Shown here: positions 54,277 to 62,480 of the stretch, in pieces | How positions within the stretch are numbered: the stretch's first letter is position 1 | How the letters are laid out: every line of letters begins with the position of its first letter | NCBI RefSeq assembly: GCF_900104485.1 | Contig: NZ_FMXQ01000001.1 | Location: 1 to 64,000 of the forward strand | Length of the DNA: 64,000 nucleotides | Origin: Bauldia litoralis | GTDB lineage: Bacteria; Pseudomonadota; Alphaproteobacteria; Rhizobiales; Kaistiaceae | Direction of reading: 5' to 3' | Program-made: the position numbers and the translations under genes | Notes under the pieces: model-generated | Databases searched by the model: none | The model's input: only the letters and a program-made list of their open reading frames with translations | Told to the model about the DNA's origin: nothing

Positions 54277-55239
54277 TCAGGGTCGCCGCGTCAGCGACAC
54301 GTCGGCCGCTTCCGCTCCATCGGCGGGCGGCGGCCCCTCCGGTGACATCGCGCCGGTCGCCCGCAGCCACCCCGTCCGCTCCGCCAAGAAGTCGACGAAG
54401 GTGGTCACCGCAACCGGCATGTGGCGATTACTCGGATAGACGGCGTAGAGGCCGCCATGCGGCGGCTCGTAGGCCTCGAGCACGGTGCGAAGCCGGCCCT
54501 GCCGGATCTCCAGCCCGGCAAGCGGCGACGGGATCAGCGCCACGCCAAGGCCGGCAGCGGCGGCCCGAATGGCGAACTGCACCGTGTTGACGGCGATGCG
54601 GCCCCGGACCGCGATGGTTTCCGGCCCCTCGGCGCCCCGAATCAGCCACGTCGCCCCCTCGATCGTGCGCCCGAAGACGATGCAGTCGTGCCGGGCGAGA
54701 TCGGCCGGCGCCTCTGGAACGCCGCGCGTCGCGAGATAATCCGGGCTGGCGACGAACGCCCGCCGCGACGGCGCCAGCTTGCGCGCCACCAAGCTTGAAT
54801 CGGCGAGCTGGCCGGCGCGGATCGCCACGTCGATCCCCTCCTCGACCAGGTTGAGCGCATGGTCGGTCAGCACGACCTCCATGCTGACCTTCGGATAGAG
54901 CGCCATGAAATCGGTGACCGTGTCGGCGAGGAAGCCGGTATCGGCCGGGCCCGAGATGCGGATGGTGCCGCTCGGCTCCTCCTGCATCTCGGCCGTGCGC
55001 CGGTTGGCCTGGTCGACCGCGGCCATCGCCACGCTGCATTCCTCGAAATAGCGCCGCCCGGCATCGGTCAGGCTGAGCGAGCGGGTTGTCCGCTGCAACA
55101 GCCGGATACCGACCGCATCCTCCAGCCGCGCCACCCGGCGGCTGACCGTCGTCTTCGGCAGGCCGAGGCCGCGCGCCGCCGCAGTGAAGCTCCCCGTCTC
55201 CGCCACCTTCAGGAAAATCGGAATGTCGTTGAGATCCAC
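54277..55239 (-). CDS. LysR-family transcriptional regulator
   Basis: The 320-residue protein has an N-terminal winged helix-turn-helix (MDLNDIPIFLKVAETGSFTAAARGLGLPKTTVSRRVARLEDAVGIRLLQR). A LysR substrate-binding domain with the CrgA-type pattern (GTIRISGPADTGFLADTVTDFMALYPKVSMEVVLTD, DVAIRAG) follows. The C-terminal 25 residues are Pro/Ala-rich and poorly conserved. The inducer is unknown. It is divergent from an NmrA-like gene, with 118 bp between, and is likely its regulator. Confidence 0.9.
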   Translation of the reverse strand: MDLNDIPIFLKVAETGSFTAAARGLGLPKTTVSRRVARLEDAVGIRLLQRTTRSLSLTDAGRRYFEECSVAMAAVDQANRRTAEMQEEPSGTIRISGPADTGFLADTVTDFMALYPKVSMEVVLTDHALNLVEEGIDVAIRAGQLADSSLVARKLAPSRRAFVASPDYLATRGVPEAPADLARHDCIVFGRTIEGATWLIRGAEGPETIAVRGRIAVNTVQFAIRAAAAGLGVALIPSPLAGLEIRQGRLRTVLEAYEPPHGGLYAVYPSNRHMPVAVTTFVDFLAERTGWLRATGAMSPEGPPPADGAEAADVSLTRRP

Positions 55240-55357
55240 GCAGCGATCCTATTGTAGCTGAAAACGGAACAGTAATTTCCAATTATAGCCGCTAGTGGGT
55301 CAATTGGCGATGACCTAGATCACGGTCTCCAGACACAACCCAGCGGAGTTCACGATC

Positions 55358-56248
55358 ATGACCAGCCAGCTCACCGTCTTCGTTACCGGCGCCACCGGCC
55401 AGCAGGGCGGCGCCGTCGCCCGCGCCCTTCTCACCCGCGGCCACAAGGTCCGCGCCCTCACCCGCAACCCCGCCGGCGATGCCGCCAGGGCGCTCGCCGC
55501 CGCCGGCGTCGACGTCCGCGAAGGCGACTTCAACGACCCCGCCACCCTCACCGCCGCCGCCACCGGCGTCGACACCGCCTTCCTGATGAGCACGTCCTTC
55601 GAGGTCGGCAGTGCCGGCGAGGCCACACAGGGCAAGGCCGCCGTGGATGCGCTCAAGGCCGCCGGCGTCGGCCACGTCGTCTTCTCGTCGGTCGCCTCGG
55701 CCGACAAGCAGACCGGCATCCCGCATTTCGAGAGCAAATACGCTGTCGAGCAGCACCTCGCCGCAAGCGGCCTCGACTACACGATCAGCGCGCCGGTCTG
55801 GTTCATGGACAACCTCGTCGCCGCGTGGATGGTCGACGCGCTGCGTGACGGCAATGTCGCCATCGCCCTCGACAAGACCAAGCCGCTGCAGCAGGTCGCG
55901 GTCGAGGATATCGGCGCCTTCGTCGCCACCCTCGTCGAGAAGCGCGAGGCGGTGTTCGGCAAGCGCTATGACATTGCCGGCGACGAGCTGACAGGCGATC
56001 AGTTGACCGAGGCTCTGTCCGCCGCCACCGGCCGGGCCTTCAACTACTTCGACGTCCCGCTCGACATGGTGCGCCAGCAGAGCGAGGACTTCGCCATCAT
56101 GTTCGAATGGTTCGGCAAGGTCGGCTACTCGGCCGACATCGATGCCCTGCGACGTGATTTCCCCGAGGTGAAGTGGCATCGCTTCGCCGACTGGGCGAAA
56201 GCCTACGACTGGAGCGTCCTCGGCAAGGATGCCACGAAGGCCGCCTGA
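55358..56248 (+). CDS. NmrA-like NAD(P)-binding oxidoreductase
   Basis: The 296-residue protein has the atypical SDR Rossmann motif VFVTGATGQQGGAVARALL near the N-terminus and the NmrA-family pattern (RALTRNP, GVDVREGDFND, HVVFSSVASADKQTGIPHFESKYAVE). Relatives reduce quinones (QOR2-like) or act as redox sensors without catalytic activity. No classical YxxxK dyad is required. The divergent LysR gene is the expected regulator, and the 118-bp intergenic region contains GGAA-N6-TTCC as a possible LysR site. Codon use matches its neighbours. Confidence 0.85.
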   Translation: MTSQLTVFVTGATGQQGGAVARALLTRGHKVRALTRNPAGDAARALAAAGVDVREGDFNDPATLTAAATGVDTAFLMSTSFEVGSAGEATQGKAAVDALKAAGVGHVVFSSVASADKQTGIPHFESKYAVEQHLAASGLDYTISAPVWFMDNLVAAWMVDALRDGNVAIALDKTKPLQQVAVEDIGAFVATLVEKREAVFGKRYDIAGDELTGDQLTEALSAATGRAFNYFDVPLDMVRQQSEDFAIMFEWFGKVGYSADIDALRRDFPEVKWHRFADWAKAYDWSVLGKDATKAA

Positions 56249-56351
56249 CGACCGTCGGTTCACGCCGAAGTGACGCCCGGGGCGGTTCCCATCGCCGCCC
56301 CGGGCCTCTATGTCGCTAACTTCGACCGCCTTGGCCCCGAAGGGAACCGAC

Positions 56352-56933
56352 ATGACTGATCTCGTACCGCTCATCCCGCGCCAGCCCGTCCCGGCGCTGT
56401 CGGTCCCGCTGGTTGGCGGCGGTGACTGGACGCTGGCCGAGCAGACGCCGGCGCATTTCACCCTCCTCAACTTCTATCGCGGCGCCCATTGCCCGCAATG
56501 CCGCAACCAGCTTCAGGAGCTGAACCGCAAGGCCGGCGATTTCGCCGAGCGCGGCGTCGGCATCCTGGCGCTTTCCTGCGACCCGAAGGACCGCGCCGAG
56601 CAGAGCAAGGCGGACTGGGAACTCGGCGACATCGCCATCGGCTACGACCTGCCGCTCGAAGAGGCTCGCCGCTGGGGCCTCTACATGTCGACCGGCCGCG
56701 GCATGACCTCGATCGGCATCGAGGAGCCGGCGCTGTTTTCCGAGCCCGGCGTCTTCCTCGTCCGGCCCGACGGCACCCTCTACGCCGCCATCGTCCAGAC
56801 CATGCCTTTCGTGCGGATGCACTTCGCCCCGCTGATCGCTGCGCTCGATACGGCGATCATCGCCAAGGACTACCCGGCCCGCGGCCAGGTCGCCGACCTT
56901 GGAAAGGCGATGGCCGACCAATCGGCCGGCTGA
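56352..56933 (+). CDS. AhpC/TSA-type peroxiredoxin-like protein
   Basis: The 193-residue thioredoxin-fold protein has a CxxC redox centre (C47 and C50 in YRGAHCPQCRNQLQEL). A redoxin/AhpC pattern follows (VGILALSCDPKDRAEQSKADWEL, LYMSTGRGM, FSEPGVFLVRPDGTLYAAIVQTMPFVR). It probably reduces peroxides or disulfides in the cytoplasm, since no signal peptide is seen. The start at 56352 follows AGGGAACCG. A strong terminator follows. Confidence 0.85.
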   Translation: MTDLVPLIPRQPVPALSVPLVGGGDWTLAEQTPAHFTLLNFYRGAHCPQCRNQLQELNRKAGDFAERGVGILALSCDPKDRAEQSKADWELGDIAIGYDLPLEEARRWGLYMSTGRGMTSIGIEEPALFSEPGVFLVRPDGTLYAAIVQTMPFVRMHFAPLIAALDTAIIAKDYPARGQVADLGKAMADQSAG

Positions 56934-56948
56934 ACCGACGCGAAACGA

Positions 56949-56976
56949 GGCCGGGCGCACAACCCGGCCTTTTTTT
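56949..56976 (+). terminator. Intrinsic terminator of the peroxiredoxin-like gene
   Basis: A 7-bp stem GGCCGGG/CCCGGCC with a 7-base loop is followed by TTTTTTT. Confidence 0.93.
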
Positions 56977-57045
56977 GGTTTTCGTCGCCGTCCCCGACCG
57001 CTAAACGTTGCGCCCTGATCAAATCATCGAAAGCGGGGAGCAATC

Positions 57046-57828
57046 ATGTCGGACGAATTTGCCGGTCTCAAGGGAACGGTCGGACTGGTCACGGGAGCGG
57101 CGAAGGGTATCGGCGAAGGCGTCGCCCGCAAGCTGCACGGCGCCGGAATGAAGCTGGCGCTGGCCGATGTCGACGGCGACGGCCTCAAGGCAATGGCCGG
57201 TGAACTCGGCGGCGACGTCCTGACCTTCCCGCTCGACGTTACCGATGGCGCCGCGGTCGAGGCCTGCGTCGCGGAAACCGAGGACAAGCTCGGCCCGATC
57301 GATCGCCTGGCCCATGTCGTCGGCATCCAGCGCTTCGGACCGATCGCCGAACTCAGCGACGAGGATTTCGACGCGACCTTCAACGTCAACGTCCGCGCCG
57401 CCTTCCTGGTCGCCCGCGCCGTCTCGAAGCGGATGCTGCCGCGCAAGCGCGGATCGATCGTCGCCGTCGCCTCGACGGCCGCCCGCACGCCGCGCATCGG
57501 CCAGGGCGCCTATTGCGCCTCCAAGGCGGCGGTCGCCCAGATGATGTGCGTCCTGGGCCTCGAAATGGCGCCGCACGACATCCGCGTCAATTGCGTCTCC
57601 CCCGGCGTCACCGAGACCGGCATGGTCCAGCGCCTGATGGCGACGATGGAAACGCCCGAGGTGGTGATCAAGGGCAGCCTCGACGGGTTCCGCGTCGGCG
57701 TACCGATTGGCCGGCTGGCGCGTTCGGAGGAGATCGCGGACGCGGTCGCCTACCTGCTGTCGGATCGTTCGAGCTACCTGACCATGCAGGACATCGTCGT
57801 CGACGGCGGTGGCGCACTCGGCGCCTAA
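57046..57828 (+). CDS. EntA-like short-chain dehydrogenase
   Basis: The 260-residue SDR has the cofactor motif TGAAKGIG (residues 16-23), catalytic S143 in VAVASTAARTPRIG, and Y156-x3-K160 in AYCASKAA. The C-terminal half follows the EntA/DhbA pattern closely (GLEMAPHDIRVNCVSPGVTETGM, VGVPIGRLARSEEIADAV, QDIVVDGGGALGA). EntA oxidises 2,3-dihydro-2,3-dihydroxybenzoate to the siderophore precursor 2,3-dihydroxybenzoate. The rest of the siderophore pathway is not in the window, so this may be an orphan or act on another cyclic diol. GGGGAG precedes the ATG. Confidence 0.82.
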   Translation: MSDEFAGLKGTVGLVTGAAKGIGEGVARKLHGAGMKLALADVDGDGLKAMAGELGGDVLTFPLDVTDGAAVEACVAETEDKLGPIDRLAHVVGIQRFGPIAELSDEDFDATFNVNVRAAFLVARAVSKRMLPRKRGSIVAVASTAARTPRIGQGAYCASKAAVAQMMCVLGLEMAPHDIRVNCVSPGVTETGMVQRLMATMETPEVVIKGSLDGFRVGVPIGRLARSEEIADAVAYLLSDRSSYLTMQDIVVDGGGALGA

Positions 57829-57907
57829 ATGCAATTTCGTCTGCGATCTTAATCTGTTCATAGTCGATTTGCGGGCAATCTGCCCGCTCCATCATCGGAG
57901 GAAACCC

Positions 57908-58630
57908 ATGTGCGAGAAATGCGTTGCCAGCGGACTTAGCCGCAGAAACCTGATTCGCGGGGGCGGAGCCGCCCTTGCCCTGGCCGCGACGGCCGGATTC
58001 GACATGTCTTCCGCCCCCGCCCACGCGGAGGAAGCGATGCCGGTCTCGCCGGAGGAGGCGCTGCAGCGCCTGATCGAAGGCAATGCCCGTTACGTCGCCA
58101 ACAAGCCGATCAATACGGACTTCTCGGTCAACCGCAGCAAGCGGTCCGCCGGCCAGGCCCCGTTCGCGGCGATCGTCAGCTGCGCCGACTCGCGGGTCGC
58201 GCCGGAGCTGATCTTCGATCAGGGACCGGGCGACCTGTTCGTTGTCCGGGTTGCCGGCAACTTCATCAACGAGGATGGCCTGGCCAGTCTCGAATTCGGA
58301 ACCGCGGTTCTCGGCCTCAAGCTGATCGTCGTCCTCGGCCATACGGCCTGCGGCGCGGTCGTCGCCACGATCGACGTCATCGAGAATGGCACCGAACTTC
58401 CGGGTCACCTTCCGAGCCTGGCCAACGCGCTCAAGCCGGCCGTCGAATCTGCAATGGCTGCCAAGCCCGACGATCTGCTCGCTGCGGCCACCATGGAGAA
58501 TGCCAAGCTCAACGCCGCCTATGCGGCTTCCGCCGGCCCGATCCTTTCGGACCTGAAGACCTCCGGCAAGCTCGGCACGGCGGCCGCCGTCTACGACCTC
58601 GACACCGGCAAGGTCGAGTTCGCCTCCTAG
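57908..58630 (+). CDS. Tat-exported beta-class carbonic anhydrase
   Basis: The enzyme interconverts CO2 and bicarbonate. The 240-residue precursor begins with a Tat signal: twin arginine SRRNLIRGG (residues 11-19), then a hydrophobic stretch to about APAHAEE, so export to the periplasm as a folded zinc protein is expected. Zinc ligands and catalytic residues are present: C92, D94 and R96 in SCADSR, and H145 and C148 in GHTACGA. CGGAGGAAAC precedes the ATG at 57908. Most beta-enzymes are cytoplasmic, so the signal is notable. It ends in a terminator. Confidence 0.92.
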   Translation: MCEKCVASGLSRRNLIRGGGAALALAATAGFDMSSAPAHAEEAMPVSPEEALQRLIEGNARYVANKPINTDFSVNRSKRSAGQAPFAAIVSCADSRVAPELIFDQGPGDLFVVRVAGNFINEDGLASLEFGTAVLGLKLIVVLGHTACGAVVATIDVIENGTELPGHLPSLANALKPAVESAMAAKPDDLLAAATMENAKLNAAYAASAGPILSDLKTSGKLGTAAAVYDLDTGKVEFAS

Positions 58631-58677
58631 CGGCCCTTACGCCTGTCCGCCGCTATCGGCGGGCGCGCACGCAGATC

Positions 58678-58709
58678 GGCGATTGCCCCACCGGGCAATC
58701 GCCTTTTTT
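58678..58709 (+). terminator. Intrinsic terminator of the carbonic anhydrase gene
   Basis: An 11-bp perfect stem GGCGATTGCCC/GGGCAATCGCC with a CACC loop is followed by TTTTTT. It lies between two convergent genes, but only the plus-strand side has a T run. Confidence 0.95.
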
Positions 58710-58715
58710 CTGGCG

Positions 58716-59669
58716 CTAGCGCGGCGCCACCGCGTAGCCGTCGACCGGCAGCACCTCGTCGATCAGGCCATGCGACATGAGGAATTCGGCGAACCGCTCG
58801 TAGCGCCCGGCGTCGAAGGCGGCCGGCCGCTTGGCGAAGCGCGGCAGCGTCAGGTCGAAGGCGCGAAGGTTCAGTTCGTCGTTGAGATCGGCGTTCGACG
58901 CCATGAAGATGTCGCGCGCCTCCTCCGGATGGTTGGTGAGGAAGATCGTCGCCTCCTCGATCGCCGCGATGAAGCGACCGAGCATTGGATCATCGCGCCG
59001 GTCCGACTTGGCGACGAAGATCAACTCGTCATAGATCGGCACGCCGTGCTCTTCCGGGAAGAAGGCGACGCCGGGCTTGCCCTCGATATCGAGCTGCGTC
59101 AGTTCGAAATTGCGGTAGCCGTCCATCGCCGCATCGACCTGTCCGGAAAGCAGCGCGCTGACCAGGTTGAAGTTGACGTTGACCAGTTCGACATCGTCGG
59201 CGGTCAGCCCGACCGACTTCAGCAACTCGGCCAGATAGGCGGTCTGGATGCTGGCGATCGAATAGCCGACCTTCTTGCCCTTGAGATCGGCCAACGACTT
59301 GACCGGCCCGTCCTTCAGCACGATCAGCGCATTGAGCGGCGTCTCGATCAGCGTGCCGAAGCGGACCAGCGGCAGCCCTTCGTTGAGATGCAGCATCAGG
59401 TCGGGCTGGTAGGTGATCGCGATGTCGGCCTGGCCGGCGGCGACCAGTCGCGGCGGCGCGCTCGGGTCGGCCGGCGCGATCAGTTCGACGTCGAGGCCGT
59501 GGCGTTCGAAATATCCCTCCTCCTGCGCGATGATCAGCGGCGCATGGTCCGGATTGACGAACCAGTCGAGCAGCACGGTCACCTTGTCCTGGGCGACGGC
59601 CGGACTGGCGAAAAGCGCCATGGCGACAAGGGCAGCGGAGCATTTGCGAAGCATTTTCATTCCCATCAT
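58716..59669 (-). CDS. thiY: ThiY-like pyrimidine-precursor binding protein
   Basis: The 317-residue periplasmic substrate-binding protein has a signal peptide (MLRKCSAALVAMALFASPAVAQ) and the THI5/NMT1 pattern (LLDWFVNPDHAPLIIAQEEGYFERHGLDVELI, LVAAGQADIAITYQPDLMLHLNEG, LKGKKVGYSI). ThiY-type proteins deliver N-formyl-4-amino-5-aminomethyl-2-methylpyrimidine, a thiamin salvage precursor. It starts at an ATG overlapping the permease stop (ATGA), and a TPP riboswitch precedes the operon, which supports the assignment. Several nearby in-frame ATGs make the exact start uncertain. Confidence 0.88.
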   Translation of the reverse strand: MMGMKMLRKCSAALVAMALFASPAVAQDKVTVLLDWFVNPDHAPLIIAQEEGYFERHGLDVELIAPADPSAPPRLVAAGQADIAITYQPDLMLHLNEGLPLVRFGTLIETPLNALIVLKDGPVKSLADLKGKKVGYSIASIQTAYLAELLKSVGLTADDVELVNVNFNLVSALLSGQVDAAMDGYRNFELTQLDIEGKPGVAFFPEEHGVPIYDELIFVAKSDRRDDPMLGRFIAAIEEATIFLTNHPEEARDIFMASNADLNDELNLRAFDLTLPRFAKRPAAFDAGRYERFAEFLMSHGLIDEVLPVDGYAVAPR

Positions 59670-60409
59670 TCGGTTTCCGGGACCCAGGGGGTCAGGTTGC
59701 GGGTGGAAAGATCGACGACGGCGCGCAACAGCACCGACATCGCGGCGAGAAGAAACAGGCAGGCGAACATCACCGCCGTCTGCGAGCGGGCATTGGCCTG
59801 CAGCATCGCGTAGCCAAGCCCCGACGAGGCGCCGACCCACTCGCCGATCAGCGCGCCGATCGGCGCATAGACGGCGGCGAGCCGCACCCCGGTGACCAGC
59901 GCCGGCAGCGCCGAGGGGATCCTGAGCAGCGTCACCTGCTGGACGTGGCTGGCGCCGTAGAGCCGGCCGATGTCGAGAAGATTTCCGTCGGTCCGGGCAA
60001 GGCCGTCGTTGAAGGCCGAGGCGACGGGAAAGAAGATGGCGATGGTCGCCATGACGATCTTCGAGGCGAGCCCGAAGCCGAACCACAGCACCAGCAGCGG
60101 CGCAATGGCGAAGACCGGCAGCGCCTGGCTCACCACCATCATCGGCAGGAGCATCCGCTTGGTCTGGGGGATGAAGCTCATCAGCAGCGCCAGCATGACG
60201 CCGAGCGCGGTGCCGGCGATCAGCCCGATCACCGTCTCGGTCGCCGTGGTCACGGCATCGACCTGCCACAGGCTCGGCCGGTCGCGCAGCGCCTCGAAGA
60301 CGCTGAGCGGCGACGGCAGCATGAAGGACGGCGGCGAGAAGACGACGATGATCGCTTGCCAGACCACGACAAGGCCGAGCGCGACGAAGAAGGCGCGGAC
60401 GACGATCAT
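59666..60409 (-). CDS. thiX: ThiX-like ABC transporter permease
   Basis: The 247-residue permease has six membrane helices of the BPD_transp_1 type. The EAA loop is NLLDIGRLYGASHVQQVTLLRIPSALPALVTGVRLAA, and APIGALIGEW is diagnostic of the SsuC/ThiX group. It follows a TPP riboswitch by about 120 bp and overlaps thiY. No ATP-binding partner (ThiZ) is encoded in the same run, since the operon ends at thiY before the carbonic anhydrase terminator. The ATPase must lie elsewhere or be shared. Confidence 0.88.
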   Translation of the reverse strand: MIVVRAFFVALGLVVVWQAIIVVFSPPSFMLPSPLSVFEALRDRPSLWQVDAVTTATETVIGLIAGTALGVMLALLMSFIPQTKRMLLPMMVVSQALPVFAIAPLLVLWFGFGLASKIVMATIAIFFPVASAFNDGLARTDGNLLDIGRLYGASHVQQVTLLRIPSALPALVTGVRLAAVYAPIGALIGEWVGASSGLGYAMLQANARSQTAVMFACLFLLAAMSVLLRAVVDLSTRNLTPWVPETE

Positions 60410-60531
60410 CGCCCGCTGCCATGGTCGGAACTGTCGGAAATTGTCTCCGCCGCGAACGTCATCGACCGTAGAACCGCCTCTCCCAAAGCGATCCGGTCAT
60501 GCAAAACGAGGGCGTCGGAGATACCCGTTCC

Positions 60532-60618
60532 GTTCCTTCGCCGGCATGACCCGGATCAGGTTCGAAGGGTTCGGCCTTCAGGCCATCTCAGCTCGCGAAC
60601 GAGCACCCCTCGGAACAA
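60532..60618 (-). ncRNA. TPP riboswitch (THI element)
   Basis: On the minus strand the element starts with GTTCCGAGGGGTGC and contains the invariant GCTGAGATGG. It continues AACCCTTCGAACCTGATC, then CGGGTCATGCCGGCGAAGGAAC, which closes the P1 stem (GTTCC/GGAAC). The two thiamin-pyrophosphate-binding arms are intact. It lies 123 bp upstream of thiX and should repress thiXY when TPP is abundant. The intervening expression platform shows no strong T-run terminator, so control of translation is more likely. Confidence 0.96.
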
Positions 60619-60688
60619 GTCATCAGCATTGCAGGCGGCGCGCCAAAGGGCAAGCCGCTTGGTCGGGAGGCAGCTATACGCTGCGCGG

Positions 60689-62440
60689 TCAGCCGGTTCC
60701 CCAGGCCGCGAACGCTTCCTCGAAGACGCGTTCGCCGGGGGTTCCCTTCTCGAAGGTCAGGATCGCCCGTTGCCCGGTACCGTAGACGAAGGGCAAGTCG
60801 ATCCAGTTGCGGGCCCGAAGCAGCGCGACGTTGGAGGCAATATCGTTCTGGTTGGCCGAAAGCGCCACCCAGAAGAAACCGTCCGCAACCTTCGCCGCTG
60901 CGCCGACCAGCGGCTGGCCGCGCTCTTCCTCGCTCGACTTCATCACCACCCGTGGCACTTCGGTGATGTCCTGACCGGGGAAGCTGGCCGGCGTATCGAC
61001 CGTCACCTCGATCAGGTGGCTGGCCGGCAGGGTTTCGTCCGAGTTCTTGTGGAACGAGAAGCGCACCGACATGTCGCGCTCCGGCACGTCCAGCCGGGCC
61101 TCGACTTCCGGACCGTTCGGCCCGTCGTTGATGAACCGCCAGGTGACGGCCGCGTTGATCGCGGTAACGCCGGCGCCGTCGCCCGCATCGCCGACCGGCT
61201 CCTCGTAGAGGATCGCCTTCTGGGCAACGAGCGGATCGCCCGCGGCGGGAGCCGCCGGTGCCTGCGGAACCGAATCGGCGGCGGGCGCCGCCGCCATCGC
61301 CGGTGCCGTATCTTCCCGCGCCCCGACGGTGCGGACATCCGCGGCCGGCGCATCGCCGGCAAGCAGCCGGTCGTCGTTCTTGCCGGAATCCGCAGCCGGG
61401 ACTGCCGGTTCGGACGGCGCTTCGCTGATCGCCGGCGGAGTGCTCGATTCGAAGGAGGCCAGCAGATCCGTAAGAACGGCCCGCTGCGACCAGCCGAGCG
61501 CACCCAGTCCGCCGACCACGCCGATGATCAGGATCGCGAGGATGAGCCCCGGCAACCGCGAGCGGCGTGGCTTGGCGTCTTCGTCGAAATCCGGTTCGGG
61601 CGCCTCGGCCTCCGGATTGCCGCGGCCGCGGCGCTTCTTCTGGGTGAAGGCGAGCCGGTCGCGGCTGTCGACCTGCGGTCCGGGCTGCGCACGCAGCACG
61701 GGCGCCGGCTCGGCGTCGCCGGCTTCATCCCATTCCTGGTCGTATTCGGGAGCAATCGACGGCTCCGGATTGCGGGTCTCGGCCGGGACCGAGGCCGGCA
61801 GCCGGTATCCGCTTGCCGGAACGTATTCCTCCGACGGATCGTATCGCTCGAACTGGGCAGGCTCGTCCTGCGGCTCGGGCGGCGGTGGTGGCGGAGGCGG
61901 CGTCCGACGCACGGGTTCGCGCGCCGCCGGCCGCTGTTCGTCGGCAGGCCTGCCGGGCCGCTTGAGATCGGGCGCGGTCGCGCTGTGACGTGCGGCCGCG
62001 ACGCGGGCGGTGACGCGGGAGCGCTCCGCCGGTTCGCGGCCAGCGGCATCGCCGCGCATGCCGGCTTCCTGGATCGCCCGCCGGAAGACATCCTGCGGGT
62101 TCGACTGGCCCTCGCCGCGCGGCGCCTCGCTGCGCGGGGTCGGCGACGGTGCCGGGCGCGCGGCGATCGGCGGCGCCGCATATTGCGGCGGCGGTCGCGG
62201 TGGCGCCTGAGGGGGCGGCGACCCGAGTCCGGCGGCGCTTTCGCGCTCGACGCGACGAATCGCTTCCTCGAGTTCGAGTCGCTGCCGCGAAATCTCGGCG
62301 GTCGTCAGCGGCGGATCGACAGCCTTGAGCTGACCGATCAACGCGTTGCGCGCCTTGTCATAGACGGTCCGGCGCGCGTCCGACAGCTTCGGATCGATTC
62401 CGGAAATCGCTCTCTTCAGTACAGTATAGTATTCGGCCAT
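60689..62440 (-). CDS. Large single-pass membrane protein of unknown function
   Basis: The 583-residue protein has a conserved N-terminal helical domain (MAEYYTVLKRAISGIDPKLSDARRTVYDKARNALIGQL). A long Pro/Arg/Ala-rich cytoplasmic linker (about residues 65-290) follows, then one membrane helix (LPGLILAILIIGVVGGLGALGW, about 293-315). The C-terminal extracytoplasmic domain of about 180 residues contains ITAINAAVTWRF-like and VRFSFHKNSDETLPASHLIEVTVDTP strands. This architecture is found next to purA in Rhizobiales but has no assigned role. It starts at an ATG at 62440, 40 bp after the purA stop codon on the same strand. Confidence 0.8.
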   Translation of the reverse strand: MAEYYTVLKRAISGIDPKLSDARRTVYDKARNALIGQLKAVDPPLTTAEISRQRLELEEAIRRVERESAAGLGSPPPQAPPRPPPQYAAPPIAARPAPSPTPRSEAPRGEGQSNPQDVFRRAIQEAGMRGDAAGREPAERSRVTARVAAARHSATAPDLKRPGRPADEQRPAAREPVRRTPPPPPPPPEPQDEPAQFERYDPSEEYVPASGYRLPASVPAETRNPEPSIAPEYDQEWDEAGDAEPAPVLRAQPGPQVDSRDRLAFTQKKRRGRGNPEAEAPEPDFDEDAKPRRSRLPGLILAILIIGVVGGLGALGWSQRAVLTDLLASFESSTPPAISEAPSEPAVPAADSGKNDDRLLAGDAPAADVRTVGAREDTAPAMAAAPAADSVPQAPAAPAAGDPLVAQKAILYEEPVGDAGDGAGVTAINAAVTWRFINDGPNGPEVEARLDVPERDMSVRFSFHKNSDETLPASHLIEVTVDTPASFPGQDITEVPRVVMKSSEEERGQPLVGAAAKVADGFFWVALSANQNDIASNVALLRARNWIDLPFVYGTGQRAILTFEKGTPGERVFEEAFAAWGTG

Positions 62441-62480
62441 GTGTTCGCCCTGCCGACAGGGCCCTCTTGTCGTGCGATCC

